NCBI GenBank assembly: GCA_009746045.1
Contig: RPFO01000392.1
Span: 2,773,681-2,837,680 of the forward strand
Direction of reading: 5' to 3'
Source: Mesostigma viride
Lineage: Eukaryota; Streptophyta; Mesostigmatophyceae; Mesostigmatales; Mesostigmataceae
DNA length: 64,000 nt
Shown here piece by piece: positions 1-10,762 of this stretch. The translations under genes were made by a program, and so were the position numbers. The first letter of the stretch is position 1; each line of letters opens with the position of its first letter. The notes below the pieces were generated by a model. That model searched no databases. It had not been told where the DNA came from and saw only the letters and a list, made by a program, of their open reading frames with translations.

Positions 1-1064
<1,064 letters not shown>

Positions 1065-1145
1065 TACCCCCCCCCCCTCCACCCCCCCCTCCCTTTTACA
1101 AACACCATAATTCTGCCAACGTCACTCTTCTTTGACCGTGTGATA

Positions 1146-1554
1146 GTTACGCCCGCCGTCGTTTCTTCTCTTACTGGAAGAGCACATGACCAACATTGGT
1201 TGTGCTAGTTACGCCCGCCGTCGTTTCTTTTGCCTTCGATTCGAAATATATCTCGTGAAAGATGCCCTCCCATCAGGTAACTTGTCTTCTTGTAAGCTAA
1301 ATCTTTCCAGAATAGTTACGCCCGCCGTCGTTTCTTTTGCATCTTCGATGTCTAAGTATTTGTCGTGTAGTTGCATTCTAGTCAGGTCCATTGTCCCTTG
1401 TGATATCAATGTATCCCATGATAGTTACGCCCGCCGTCGTTTCTTTTTTATTTTCGATGTCGAAGAATATTTCGTGAGTGTTGTTTCGCGTTACGGTCCA
1501 ATGTCTTCTTGTGATATCAATGTATCCCGAGATGGTTACGCCCGCCGTCGTTTC
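1146..1554 (+). repeat. Five copies of the region-1 20-mer in ~110-bp units
   Basis: The motif GTTACGCCCGCCGTCGTTTC starts at 1146, 1208, 1315, 1424 and 1535. The last three lie about 110 bp apart inside a diverged tandem unit that also shares an interval reading TGATATCAATGTATCCC. All copies have the same orientation. The segment has no convincing coding sequence of its own; its open frames are a by-product of the repeats. It lies just upstream of the first candidate exon at 1705. Confidence 0.85.
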
Positions 1555-1704
1555 TCTTTCCGTCTCGTTCGCTTTAAAATATCTAATGAAGGTTGTACCA
1601 ACGTCCATTCACTTTTCTTATAGAATGATAAACGTTCACCTAAAACAAATTACTATATACACCCGTTAAACCACCCCCCCCTCGAAATGACTCGTTTGTT
1701 GCAG

Positions 1705-2257
1705 AACAAATGGATGAAGAACTTCAGAATATTTGCCGCGGAAACACCGATTGCCAAAAGAAAGCCGTTGACAAGTTTCACCCTTTTTGTGTGGATCACC
1801 TGAAGATTGTTTCAGACATTCAGGCAGTGTTTGACACTGGCTTAAAAAAGATTGCAAGAAAGGCGAAAAACGAGGGGGGCTCTAAGCTTGTCATGGTCCT
1901 TGAGATGAGGAAGGCCGGCATGACGGTTTGTGTGGAGACAACAGATAGTGTCGCGGATAGCATGCCAGAAATGGCAGATGTTTTGTATGAGAATGATGCG
2001 TCGGTTTTCTTCGCCATCAAGCCTCTCGGGATCGAATTCATATACACGACAAAAGAATGTGTGTGGGGGGCCGGGATCCAAGTAGTGTAGCAGAGAGTGC
2101 GGCAGAGGCCCTTGTTTTGAATGCGGGTGCTTGGTCCTACAGGGAGATCGACTTCTTAAGGCCAGGAGGGTGGGTTGACGAGCTGAAAGATGCAGTCAGT
2201 ATCGCCACAGGTGTTAGGAGGGCATCTTTTGGAAAGAGGCTCCACGGTATCATGTAA
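1705..2257 (+). CDS. Unrecognised protein, exon A (one frame break)
   Basis: A splice acceptor (TTTGTTGCAG, AG at 1703-1704) lies five bases before an ATG at 1710. The frame runs to about 2060, where a G run (2061-2068) breaks it. The next frame continues without stops to TAA at 2255-2257, so the parts together encode about 180 residues. The start is Cys-containing and basic (CRGNTDCQKK, FHPFCVDH) and the rest is mixed alpha/beta in character. I recognise no family. The 5' end (about 1660-1760) is a DNA-level duplicate of the segment at 2338-2450 that begins exon B. The break may be decay or a homopolymer error. Confidence 0.45.
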
Positions 2258-2390
2258 TATATTTTAATACGTTTCGAAACAAACAATACAAATGATTTTG
2301 ACAACATTGAATTGTATGTGTTACGCCCGCCATGAATCTACACCCGTTAAACCACACCCCCCTCGAAATGACTCGTTTGTTGCAGAACGA

Positions 2391-2615
2391 ATGTCAGAAG
2401 AAGAACCAAAAAAATGCCTCGGAAACCACAAGCGTAAAAGGAAAGCCGATGACAACGTAGAGACCCTCTCGGAGGATGTGCCGGAGTTGGTTTCTTCGGA
2501 TGACGAGTTTGATTACTCGAAAACATCGGGGGGACAAGTTCTTGAGAAAGCATGGAAGGTCTTTGTGACAAACGCGTTTGTGGAATGGATAAAAAAAAAC
2601 TATTCCGAGGAATAA
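2391..2615 (+). CDS. Unrecognised small acidic/basic protein, exon B
   Basis: An acceptor (TTTGTTGCAG, AG at 2384-2385) lies five bases before ATG 2391. The frame encodes 74 residues and ends with TAA. There is a lysine/arginine cluster (KRKRKAD) like a nuclear localisation signal, an acidic middle (SSDDEFDYS), and a C-terminal helix containing FVEWIKKNY. The leader and first ~100 bp resemble exon A, which implies a local duplication followed by divergence. A degenerate copy of the 20-mer sits at 2320-2339. No function can be assigned. Confidence 0.45.
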   Translation: MSEEEPKKCLGNHKRKRKADDNVETLSEDVPELVSSDDEFDYSKTSGGQVLEKAWKVFVTNAFVEWIKKNYSEE

Positions 2616-2691
2616 CAACTTGTTTATATAATATTTTTTTAATAAATTAATGTTTATTTAAAACGTATCATTTTATTCCTTCGCGCAGGAA

Positions 2692-2848
2692 ATGGTGGAG
2701 GTTGAGGAGAGTTCGCCCAAAAGGCAAAGGACCGACACAGTTCGACGAAAATGGAAGGAGTCTTCCATTGTACATCAAAAAAATAGTTGAGGATTACTGG
2801 CTCGCTTCCGATTCCACTCCTCGTCCGAGTCGGTCGTACCGACAGTGA
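2692..2848 (+). pseudogene. Degenerate small exon C, related in layout to exon B
   Basis: An acceptor (CGCGCAG, AG at 2687-2688) lies three bases before ATG 2692. The first frame stops after about 33 residues. A neighbouring frame continues with LYIKKIVEDYWLAS and stops at 2846-2848. The basic start (SPKRQRTD) and IKK-containing helix resemble exon B only loosely. From here to 3290 there is AT-rich sequence with two copies of the 20-mer and nothing else I can support. Confidence 0.3.
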
Positions 2849-3017
2849 AAGTCTGGAAGGTTTCAGACATCAATCGCATATTGAATAGATATCTATCGCC
2901 AATGTTGCTGTACAAGTTGCGCCTTCTTTGTGCCAAATTTAAACCTATTAATAAACAAGTACAATAAAAAATTTCAAATCGTTTTTTGATTTTATTTTCC
3001 GGGGCCGGTTATGATGA

Positions 3018-3175
3018 GTTGCGCCCGCCGGCGTTTCTCTGGTTTGAATGCCCCCCTCTACATACACATTATATTGTCTGGACATTCGTATGTAGTGACA
3101 ATCGTAGTCGATGTGATTGCCATTCGTTTGTACGTAGAAAGTGGTTGTTGAGGAAGTTGCGCCCCAGGGCGTTTC
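3018..3175 (+). repeat. Two copies of the region-1 20-mer
   Basis: GTTGCGCCCGCCGGCGTTTC is at 3018-3037 and GTTGCGCCCCAGGGCGTTTC at 3156-3175. In the second, four central bases have changed but the two halves still pair (GCGCCC with GGGCGT, one G-T), which fits a hairpin or palindromic binding site. Both precede the acceptor of exon D at 3290. Confidence 0.8.
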
Positions 3176-3290
3176 TTTGTTGCATTTTCTTCAAATTTTA
3201 GCTCGCATAAATAGATGAAGATGACTTAATAAATGCCAGTTTTTTTTAATAATATAAACTACTCGCGGCCGGTATGTTCTGGTTTCGCAG

Positions 3291-3983
3291 ATGTCCAGTC
3301 TGACGGTCGACATAAGGGGACGTCCATATCAGGACGCTGTTTTCCGGATTTTTGAGAAGGATCCCGAAAAGAAGTGCCGGGATAGGAAATGTAAAAAGCT
3401 GTCAATTACCGACATGGGTCTGTGTGGGGAACACATCGTAGCTTTCGGAAAGGACATGATTTCCCGTCATCTGCAACAATACGTTGACAACAATTGTGTG
3501 GGAGGGGCGCAGATGGACGTCCTTCTTGAGGATGGAGTGGACGGAGCCAAAAGGGCTGTAATTCGGCTGTCGGAAATGGATGATGACAAAGAGGACGTGA
3601 ACATTCGCCTTAGGAGGCACGACGACAACACGGCCGATTGTGTGTTTGGGTCTGGAGGAATGGAGGATGAGAGCCAGGTCTTCCATGATGCCGCGGAGAA
3701 GGTGGTTGAATGGATGATGGGTTGGTCAAATCTTGACGTTCGCATATTCAACCGTCTGACGTCTGATTTCCTTCTTAGGGGAAGTTTCAAGATGGTTGAC
3801 CGTGCAAGGCAGTCCAGGAACCAGCTATCCCTTTCCATGGCCAGTCCGATCGCACGCATGATTAAGGAGGGCCCTCTTCCGCGCAACCTTGCCTCGAGAT
3901 TTCGAAAATACCATGAAGGGCCGACCGAAAATCAGCAGCGATTTCCCATTCGCGAACCACTTATGGGTCGACGGAGTTGGTAA
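3291..3983 (+). CDS. Unrecognised 230-residue protein, exon D
   Basis: An acceptor (GGTTTCGCAG, AG at 3289-3290) directly abuts the ATG at 3291, and an unbroken frame runs to TAA at 3983. Residues ~29-45 hold a Cys/His cluster (KKCRDRKCKKL then LCGEH) that could bind zinc. The middle is acidic (EMDDDKEDV) and the C-terminal third is rich in Arg, Pro and Asn. It is the longest intact frame in this region. I recognise no domain and the pattern does not place it in a known transposase family. Confidence 0.55.
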   Translation: MSSLTVDIRGRPYQDAVFRIFEKDPEKKCRDRKCKKLSITDMGLCGEHIVAFGKDMISRHLQQYVDNNCVGGAQMDVLLEDGVDGAKRAVIRLSEMDDDKEDVNIRLRRHDDNTADCVFGSGGMEDESQVFHDAAEKVVEWMMGWSNLDVRIFNRLTSDFLLRGSFKMVDRARQSRNQLSLSMASPIARMIKEGPLPRNLASRFRKYHEGPTENQQRFPIREPLMGRRSW

Positions 3984-4064
3984 CCGAATTTTTTTGCATT
4001 TCCTTGCCAAATGATTCTTTATGAGGGACATAGAGTTGTTTGTATAGAGAGTGAATTGACGAAA

Positions 4065-4197
4065 GTTGCGACGGCGGTCGCATCTTTTAGTGCGTCGTTC
4101 TCTTGTTATGAATCTCTGTTCATTCTGAATTATAACGTTGTTTGTACCTTGACATAATGATGCATTTTTTGTATTGAGTTGCGACGTGGGGCGCATC
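4065..4197 (+). repeat. Two diverged copies of the region-1 20-mer
   Basis: GTTGCGACGGCGGTCGCATC is at 4065-4084 and GTTGCGACGTGGGGCGCATC at 4178-4197. The first forms a perfect GCGAC/GTCGC palindrome around four bases. Both sit in the AT-rich spacer between exon D and the acceptor at 4246-4247. Confidence 0.7.
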
Positions 4198-4247
4198 TTC
4201 CTGCTGACTCGTATGATTTTTCCAATTTTTTTGTTTTGTTGTTGCAG

Positions 4248-4910
4248 ATGGAAAAGGGCGGCCCTACATCGCAGGTGGTCGGCGACTCTCCCCCTAGGGG
4301 GAAGGGTCTGAAGGGCAACCAGTTCAGGCCCAAGGCGCCTCCTCACAACAGCCTCCTCACAAGCGTGCAAGGGGGCACGCCGCCCCCAATGGTGGAATCT
4401 GGTGTCAGCTTTGCCGCGGTCACTGGGAAGGATGAGTACCACGGTGGTCTGAGATGGTGGACGATCCGGTTAAGCGGTTCAGATTGAGCGGTTTGAGCGA
4501 CTCGCGAATGGCACTCGTGAACAGCAATTCGCGCTGTACCAAGACATCCTTAATGACAAACCTGAAGTCGCCAAGGTGCCTTATCTCTCCAAAACACATT
4601 CATGCCTCGTTTCGAAACCCTGCTCCAGCAGGAGCTAAGGTTGCGTCGGTTGGCTCAGAATGCGCCAGAGACAGTAGCCGCCGCGCCCTCCCATGCCGCG
4701 CCTGCCGCAGTAGCCCAAAAGAGGGGGAGAGTGTGCACGAGTCGGCCGCAGTGCCCTCAACCGCAAGGGATCCCCCCGCGACTTCCAAGCCGGTCGCGAC
4801 GGGCGATATGCCCCCGCCGCGGCCAAGGGGAAGGGGGAAGGGGGTCGATGGAGGGGAAGACGATGTTTTCGAATGACGCTGGCAATTTGGAAGGTGGCGG
4901 GCCGATCTTC
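4248..4910 (+). pseudogene. Unrecognised exon E, several frame breaks
   Basis: An acceptor (GTTGCAG, AG at 4246-4247) abuts ATG 4248. The open frame reaches 4487. A second frame (containing ERFERLANGTREQQ) covers about 4490-4630, and a third (RFETLLQQELRLRRL) runs to a clear donor, GTAAGT at 4911. The encoded protein would be Pro/Gly-rich, then helical, then low-complexity. Either the gene is decaying or this stretch has base errors. No family recognised. Confidence 0.4.
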
Positions 4911-5031
4911 GTAAGTCTCCGCCCATTTAATTGATGTCGTGAAATACAATAAGCATTTTTTTGCAATATTCGCCAGACATGTCATTTCCGACAACTAAGC
5001 GGATTTTTACTTTCCGTTGAAATGTTCGCAG

Positions 5032-5925
5032 GGCCGGCAAGAGGATGTGGGTGCAAGAGAAGCCCGCTCAATGGCGGGAAGCACCCAGGTACATGAGTGC
5101 GTCAGATTCCTCTCCGGTTTACTTGTATGAAATGGTTTGCGTGCGTATATCCTTGTTTATTTTTGTAGTAATTTTTTTCTTGTGAATGGACAATCGCGTT
5201 TGCTATTTTTACAGGGAAGTCCGTTCGAGCAGCAAGAGGGCGGTGAGAGGAGGGGAAGTGGATCTTACGGTGGTTCCACTGCAGAGGGGGGAAGGGTAAG
5301 TTACCGTTGACTTACAAATTGAAAGTTTAGGTTCGTCCTCAATTGACAGAGTTACGACGGCCGGCGTTTCTCTACACTTTTCTTACATTAAAAATCTTCC
5401 GTTGATAATGTTCTTGCAGGAAGCCGGTCGTCAGGGTGGGGCAAATCTCCAGGGAGAGGGGGCTATCGCTGTCGGTGAGCCTGTGTCAGAGGCGCGGGTG
5501 GAAGCGACGGCGATACTGCGAAAATGACACGCTTTAAGGAGCAAGCGGATGCTTATAAACTGAGGACGTTGGCAAAGCGGGTTGTGGCCGAGGTGAGAAC
5601 GGAAACAGCCCCACCTGAGGTACGGAACCAGATGATGACTCTCCATCAAGTCGCTGAGTTGATCGTGAAGAATGCGTGCGCGCCCGATGGAGCCACACAG
5701 CCTGAGGAGATCCCGAGCGCCAAGGCCTTGATAAAGTGGATGCAGGAGAACCTGTTCGAGGGCAAAGGGAAGGAGAGGAAGTGTAAACTGTTGACGGTGA
5801 CGGAGAAGGACGCCAAGACTCTGATCAAGATGTTGAAGGAACACGATGCCCGCCGGGACAAGTCTCCGAAGATCGCGAAGGGGTCGAAGAAAGCGGCTGA
5901 AGCAGCAGCGGTTGAGGGGAATGAG
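5032..5925 (+). CDS. Three exons of the unrecognised region-1 gene
   Basis: Exons lie at 5032-5088, 5215-5295 and 5420-5925. The bounding signals are AG 5030-5031, GT 5089, AG 5213-5214, GTAAG 5296, TTCTTGCAG ending 5419 and GTAAGT 5926. The last exon encodes a basic helical stretch (from about 5524: KEQADAYKLRTLAKRVV) and a Lys-rich tail. The intron at 5296-5419 carries the 20-mer at 5351-5370. Exon phases were not fully reconciled, so the exon set is a proposal from splice signals and open frame. Confidence 0.45.
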
Positions 5926-6363
5926 GTAAGTCTACCTCTGTTGTGAGGGGGGCTTTGTTCTTGAGGTCCACGTTTCATGTAGGTTGCGACGGCCGGCGTT
6001 TCTTAAGTGTGACACTTACTTCCTTTTGACTAACACTTACTTCCTTTCCTGATTTCGCATCGTTGAGGGAAATGAGCCAAGTGTACCTCTGTTGTGAGGG
6101 GGCTTGATCTTGAGGTTTAGGTTTCATCTAGGTTGCGACGGCCGGCGTTTCTCAAGTGTGACATTACTTTATTCCTTTCGGTTATGCTTTCCTGATTTTT
6201 TCTATCATTGTTAAGGGGAACGAGGTAAGTGTACCTCTGTTGTGAGGGGGGCTTTGATGTTGAGGTTCAGGTTTCATGTAGGTTGCGACGGCCGGCGTTT
6301 CTCAATCGACATTTACTTTATTCCTTTTGGTTATGCTTTCCTGATTTTTTCGCATCACTGCAG
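5926..6363 (+). repeat. Intron with three tandem units, each carrying the 20-mer
   Basis: From the GTAAGT donor at 5926 to the acceptor at 6362-6363, a unit of about 150 bp occurs three times. Each has a GTAAGT or AAGTGT start, a CTACCTCTGTTGTGAGGGG stretch and a GTTGCGACGGCCGGCGTTTC copy (5983, 6132, 6282), followed by a pyrimidine-rich tract. A second donor-like GTAAGTG occurs near 6223. The duplication includes the donor, so alternative splicing or a short internal exon is possible. Confidence 0.75.
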
Positions 6364-7539
6364 TACGTGCAGGCCGAGAGGGCGACCCACGCGGCCATCA
6401 TGTACTCAATCAGGCTCGACCAGCACCCGCGCCGCGAGAACATGAAAATAGATAGTACGTGGACTGCTGCCGTCGACGAACACCAGAAGGGACTCTCCGA
6501 AGCACTTGCGACCTACAAGGGGAAGGCGCTGAAGGGAAAGGGGAAAGGAAAGGAGGTGGAGGTTGCGGATGCTCCCGTGTCTCTGCTTGAGAAATGGGAG
6601 AAGTCCCCGGTGTCGCAGGATGATGATGACATCCTGGATGTGAACGATGAGATCGCGAAGGGCAAACGGTTGCGGCAGGAGCTTGCCGTTCAGCCTCGGG
6701 ACCTCGATGAGATGTCCAAAGCCTTGGTGCATCGAAATCGGGTGTGGACAAGGAACCTGTTCGTTGGGCCTCAGAAGCTCCTCGCACGAGACTTGCATCT
6801 GTCGAGAGCCGAGCAGAACGCCACCATTTTTGCAAACTCGGAGTCCGACTACGGCCACGACAAGCTGGTGATTCCTGTGTGGCGGTACTCGTTCCAGTTT
6901 TTGGCTGACCGGTGCCCCAACACTTTTCATGACTGGATGAAAAAGGAACACCCAGCGTCAGCTCGCGCAACTCTTCGGGGAGATGGGGGGGACGGACAAT
7001 GAAGGCTGGCTACGCTCGCGCAATGACTGACAAAGAGATTGATATCTACCTGCGAACGAGCTCGGCCAAGGGATGGCCGAAGCTGCTTCCACCGGTTCTG
7101 ACAGGACGGGCCGATTGCTGGACGATCTTAAGCCCGTGGACGTGAGAAAGGCCGCGCTTTTGGACAGTTTGTGCAAGTCCGCCTGGGAGATGGCTCCACT
7201 CGAGAAGAAGCCACCGTTGCCGCCAGCCATTTGCGGCTTTCTCGTGCTGGACGGGAACCACTTTACCACACTCATCAAATCGGTGAAATTCGAACTGGTC
7301 GCCCCAAATATGACGGTGGACCAAAGATCTGTGTGGTACAGGCAATGCTGAATGGTTTCATGAAGGCGGAAAAGCTAAGGGTCGTTGCGCGGGGAGGGAA
7401 GGAGCAGGAGTCACGAAGACCGTGGCCGCGGAGAAGCTGGAGGAGTGGGCAATGATTGGACGAATTCGGGGGGGTGGACGTGCAGATGCTCAAGGGTGAG
7501 ACCATCCTGCCGACCTGGTGGCAGATCCGTGAAGAGAAG
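6364..7539 (+). pseudogene. Unrecognised large exon F, frame breaks near 6970-7400
   Basis: It begins after a CTGCAG acceptor and ends at a GTAAGC donor at 7540. The first 640 bp are open and encode a charged, helical protein: a Lys/Gly basic run near 6520-6560, an acidic DDDDILDVND near 6615-6650, and WRYSFQFLADRCPN near 6880-6920. After 6970 the coding signal moves between frames at least twice (IDIYLRTSSAKGWPK, then LDDLKPVDVRKAALLD). Gene decay or base errors would explain this. No family recognised. Confidence 0.45.
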
Positions 7540-7794
7540 GTAAGCCAGTTGCGACCGCCGGCGTTTCTATAAGTGGTTTTCTTGTGTTAATTTCAGTATG
7601 CCATTAGTTCGGTCAAGATGCGACCGCCGGCGTTTCTATAAGGGGTTTTCATGTTCCACCTTAGTATGCCATATTTTGGTCAAGATGCGACCGCCGGCGT
7701 TTCTGTCAGTCGTATTCTTGTTCTCAGTTGAGTTGTGCTTATTTGGGAGGACTATCGATGTGTCTCTGCGCGTTGTTGCCCTACGGCGATGCAG
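7540..7794 (+). repeat. Intron with three copies of the 20-mer
   Basis: The donor GTAAGC at 7540 is followed by GTTGCGACCGCCGGCGTTTC at 7548 and GATGCGACCGCCGGCGTTTC at 7617 and 7684, spaced 67-69 bp apart. Each is followed by TAT or TGT and a short AT-rich stretch with TTAGTATGCCAT. The likely acceptor is GATGCAG, ending 7794. This is the second intron in which a motif-bearing unit was triplicated. Confidence 0.75.
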
Positions 7795-9641
7795 GTTTCC
7801 GAACAAGTCGGCAAGATGATCGAAGTTGTCAGGCAGCTCGGGAACGCCATGAACGCCGAGGACACAGCCCAAGCCAAGGCAACGTGGGGCTCAGCGCTGG
7901 GGGATGTGCACCGGGCCTACCAGGCATATGGACCCGTCAAGAGAGGGAAGGGCGTGTCTATCCCAACTCCTCTGTACGGCAAGATCTGGGCGATTGTGAA
8001 GCCCTTTTGGCAGAAAGGAGAGCAAGCCAAGGCCGAAGGGGACGGCGCAGGCGACAAGGCAGGGGGGCTGAAGAGACGGACAAGTGGGGGCCGGACCAGA
8101 AGAACTTCATGCAGCGCTGGCTGTTCTGGTGTGAGGACCCTTTGAAGCCCGTTGTCGACGGCAAGCCGGCGATCGCACAGGATATCGCGGCTCGGCAAGA
8201 CTTCCTTGACGCGCGCCCTAAAGACAAGGCGCACGAACTGTCCATTTTCACCGCGCATCGGGAACTTGCGAGTTTCCAGTACTTCGACAGCCTGATCCAA
8301 GCGCCGATCATGTCCTGTGAGGCCCCTCCCAGCAACCTGATAAAAATAATGGAAGTCGCCAAGAATTTGATAGAGGCGGCAAAGCAATTCGCCCACATCA
8401 AGTTCCTGGAGAACCCCCGCTGATGGCGCTTGCAAACAACTAAACGGGACTTTCGACCCCGTATTGGTGAGGGAGCACGTGTTTGGCGTGAAGCTGAAGG
8501 GCACCGACCGCCACGGACCTCGACAAGTTCATCGCCGAGTGCCGCCTGACCAGAGACTTTTGGCGGGTGGTCGTCACGGCCACGAGGGCGATCATTCTCA
8601 CGCTGAGGGACCTTCCGCCGGCTAAAAGGAAAGTGGTCGACCAGAAGGACTGGAAGTTCCCGAGAGGGCTGCTCGCTTCCCACCCCCGTCATTTGTATGA
8701 CGATTTGGGTGTGAAGACCAAACATCTGCTGGGTGTGCCAGGAGGCGGCGGCGGAGAAGGAGGTCGAGGAGGCGGAGGAGGGCAAGGGGACTACCAAGGC
8801 CAAGAAGGGGTGGCGGGACAGGTTGGAAGCCTACAGCGATTGGAAGGGGGTGAGGATGGGATCCGACTGGATCGCATACAGGACAATGACATGGAAGGAA
8901 AACGAAAAAAGAAAGGATCTGGTTGTGACGAAGGTGGTGGACGAGTTGTGCACGGGGTCTGACAAAATTCCTCGGTCGCTGAAGGACCAGGCGTTTGCTG
9001 TGCTGGACCTGGCAGCTGACAGCAACGAGAAGTGGAGGAACCTGCGCAAGTGGGACCCAGACTGCATTCCGGAGGAGCGCCACATTCCCAAACCCTCCTC
9101 GCATTTGAACCCGGTCGTGTGGGATGTGGTTGACAAGATGACCAACGCCCTTTTTAGGGGACCCTGCAGAGTTCTGCTGGTGTTCGGGGAGCCCGCCCAT
9201 ATCCGCCGGTGGAAGCGCCTGGTCCGCCTTATCAAATATTGGCTTGTTGAAGATGGGTGGGAAGACCTCGCCTACTTTAAGGACGACGATTCTTCGTCTG
9301 ATGAGGGTGATGATTCGGAGAAGGGGGAAGAGGGGGAGGAGGAAGTGGGGGAGGCGGATGAGAATGAGGATGAGAAGGAGGAGGATGAGGAGGACGAGGA
9401 GGACGAGGAGGACGAGGAGGACGAGGAGGACGAGGAGGAGGATATTGCTGAGGGGCACCCGCCCGGGGTGGGTGAGGGGCAGGCGGAGGGGGAGAAAGGG
9501 GATGGGGATGGGGAGAAGGGAGGAGGGGGGAGGGGGAGAGGGACGGGGGAGGAGATGGAAGGGGAGGGAAAAAGCGCCGTCGGGATGATGGAGGCTCGCG
9601 TGATGAGACAATGGGGGGGATGAAGACAACAGGGGGGGAGG
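7795..9641 (+). pseudogene. Unrecognised large exon G with acidic tail, frame breaks
   Basis: The coding signal begins at QVSEQVGKMIEVVRQL after the acceptor and changes frame near 8066 (a G run). It continues through WGPDQKNFMQRWLFW to a stop at 8423, resumes near 8510 (FIAECRLTRDFWRVV), and runs in a long frame at 8733-9623. The last part ends in an acidic low-complexity block of Glu/Asp (about 9290-9450) and a Gly-rich block. A GAG/GTAAGC donor lies at 9641/9642, but the reading also continues through it. No known domain seen. Confidence 0.45.
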
Positions 9642-10621
9642 TAAGCGCCAGCGTGCTGGTGAAGGAGACTCGAGGCCTGTCGTTGGAAACGCCGGCGGGC
9701 GTATCTGTGATGAGGAGGGGGATCGCCAGCGGGAGGGAGGCTCGCGGCCTGTTACTGGAAACGCCGGCGGGCGTATCTGTGATGAGGAGGGGGATCGCCA
9801 GCAGGAAGGAGACTCGAGGCCTGTCGTTGGAAACGCCGGCGGGCGTATCTGTGATGAGGAGGGGGATCGCCAGCGGGAGGGAGGCTCGCGGCCTGTTACT
9901 GGAAACGCCGGCGGGCGTATCTGTGATGAGGAGGGGGATCGCCAGCAGGAAGGAGGCTCGCGGGCTGTTACTGGAAACGCCGGCGGGCGTATCTGTGATG
10001 AGGAGGGGGATCGCCAGCAGGAAGGAGGCTCGCGGCCTGTTACTGGTAACGCCGGCGGGCGTATCTGTGATGAGGATGGGGATCGCCAGCAGGAAGCAGG
10101 CTCGCGGCCTGTTACTGGTAGAGCCGGCGGGCGTTCCCGATTTACGGGAGGCGGTCGTGTCCGACAGATGGGAATGAGGCCTCGTCAGGATTCATGGGGA
10201 CCGCCGGTTGAGGGGACCCCCGCCCTCGCCTCGGTTTCTTTGGTTCTGGATGACGATCCCGTACCGTCGTCAGGAAGGACGGTTGTGATGACTTTGCCCC
10301 CCCGCTCGACGGGGATGGAGCAATGCCCGGACACGATACTGCTGAATGAGGATGACGATCCGGAGCCGTCGGCTGACACGGATTTTGTTGCGAGCACCCC
10401 ACTGCAGAAGAGGTTTTTGGAGGCTCGTAACGTGGAGGGTCCGCGGACAGTCGCAGGTGGAGGGCCGGCGTTTGCCGGATTGATGCGCCCGACTGAGGTG
10501 GTCGATGTTGAGGCGCCGCCAGGGACATCGGCCGGATACTATACCGAATTGACCGCGGGTTTGGGTGACACCATGCGTCCACGAAGGATGCCCTTCCACG
10601 CTCCAACGGTACATTCGGCCG
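9642..10621 (+). CDS. Coding 72-bp tandem repeat (24 residues x ~7) and downstream exon
   Basis: Seven 72-bp units have repeat anchors at 9686, 9758, 9830, 9902, 9974, 10046 and 10118. In the frame that continues without stops to 10641, each unit encodes 24 residues including GNAGGRICDEEGDRQ and SRPVT, so this frame is preferred over the Met-started LLLETPAGVSVMRRG frame. Each unit carries the 20-mer in reverse complement, partly eroded in the last two. After the array come an acidic Pro-rich segment and a candidate donor, GTAAAT at 10622. Upstream the frame is lost in a G run near 9613. Confidence 0.5.
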
Positions 10622-10762
10622 GTAAATTTCATTTTCAATAAACGAGTTTAATAAGTACCTTAATATATTTCTACATAAGTTTTTTTGCATCAGTCCATGG
10701 CTTCATTGATTTCTCACACGACCCTTCCGTATTCATGTTAATTGGCATCTGCTTACGTGCAG

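Noticed and set aside
1186-1623. Plus and minus open frames with repeated YARRRFF or ETTAGVTI
   Set aside because: These arise solely from the tandem 20-mer copies and lack start context or splice support.
9643-10150. CRISPR-like array
   Set aside because: The 72-bp units are near identical throughout with no unique spacers, and the genome is eukaryotic.
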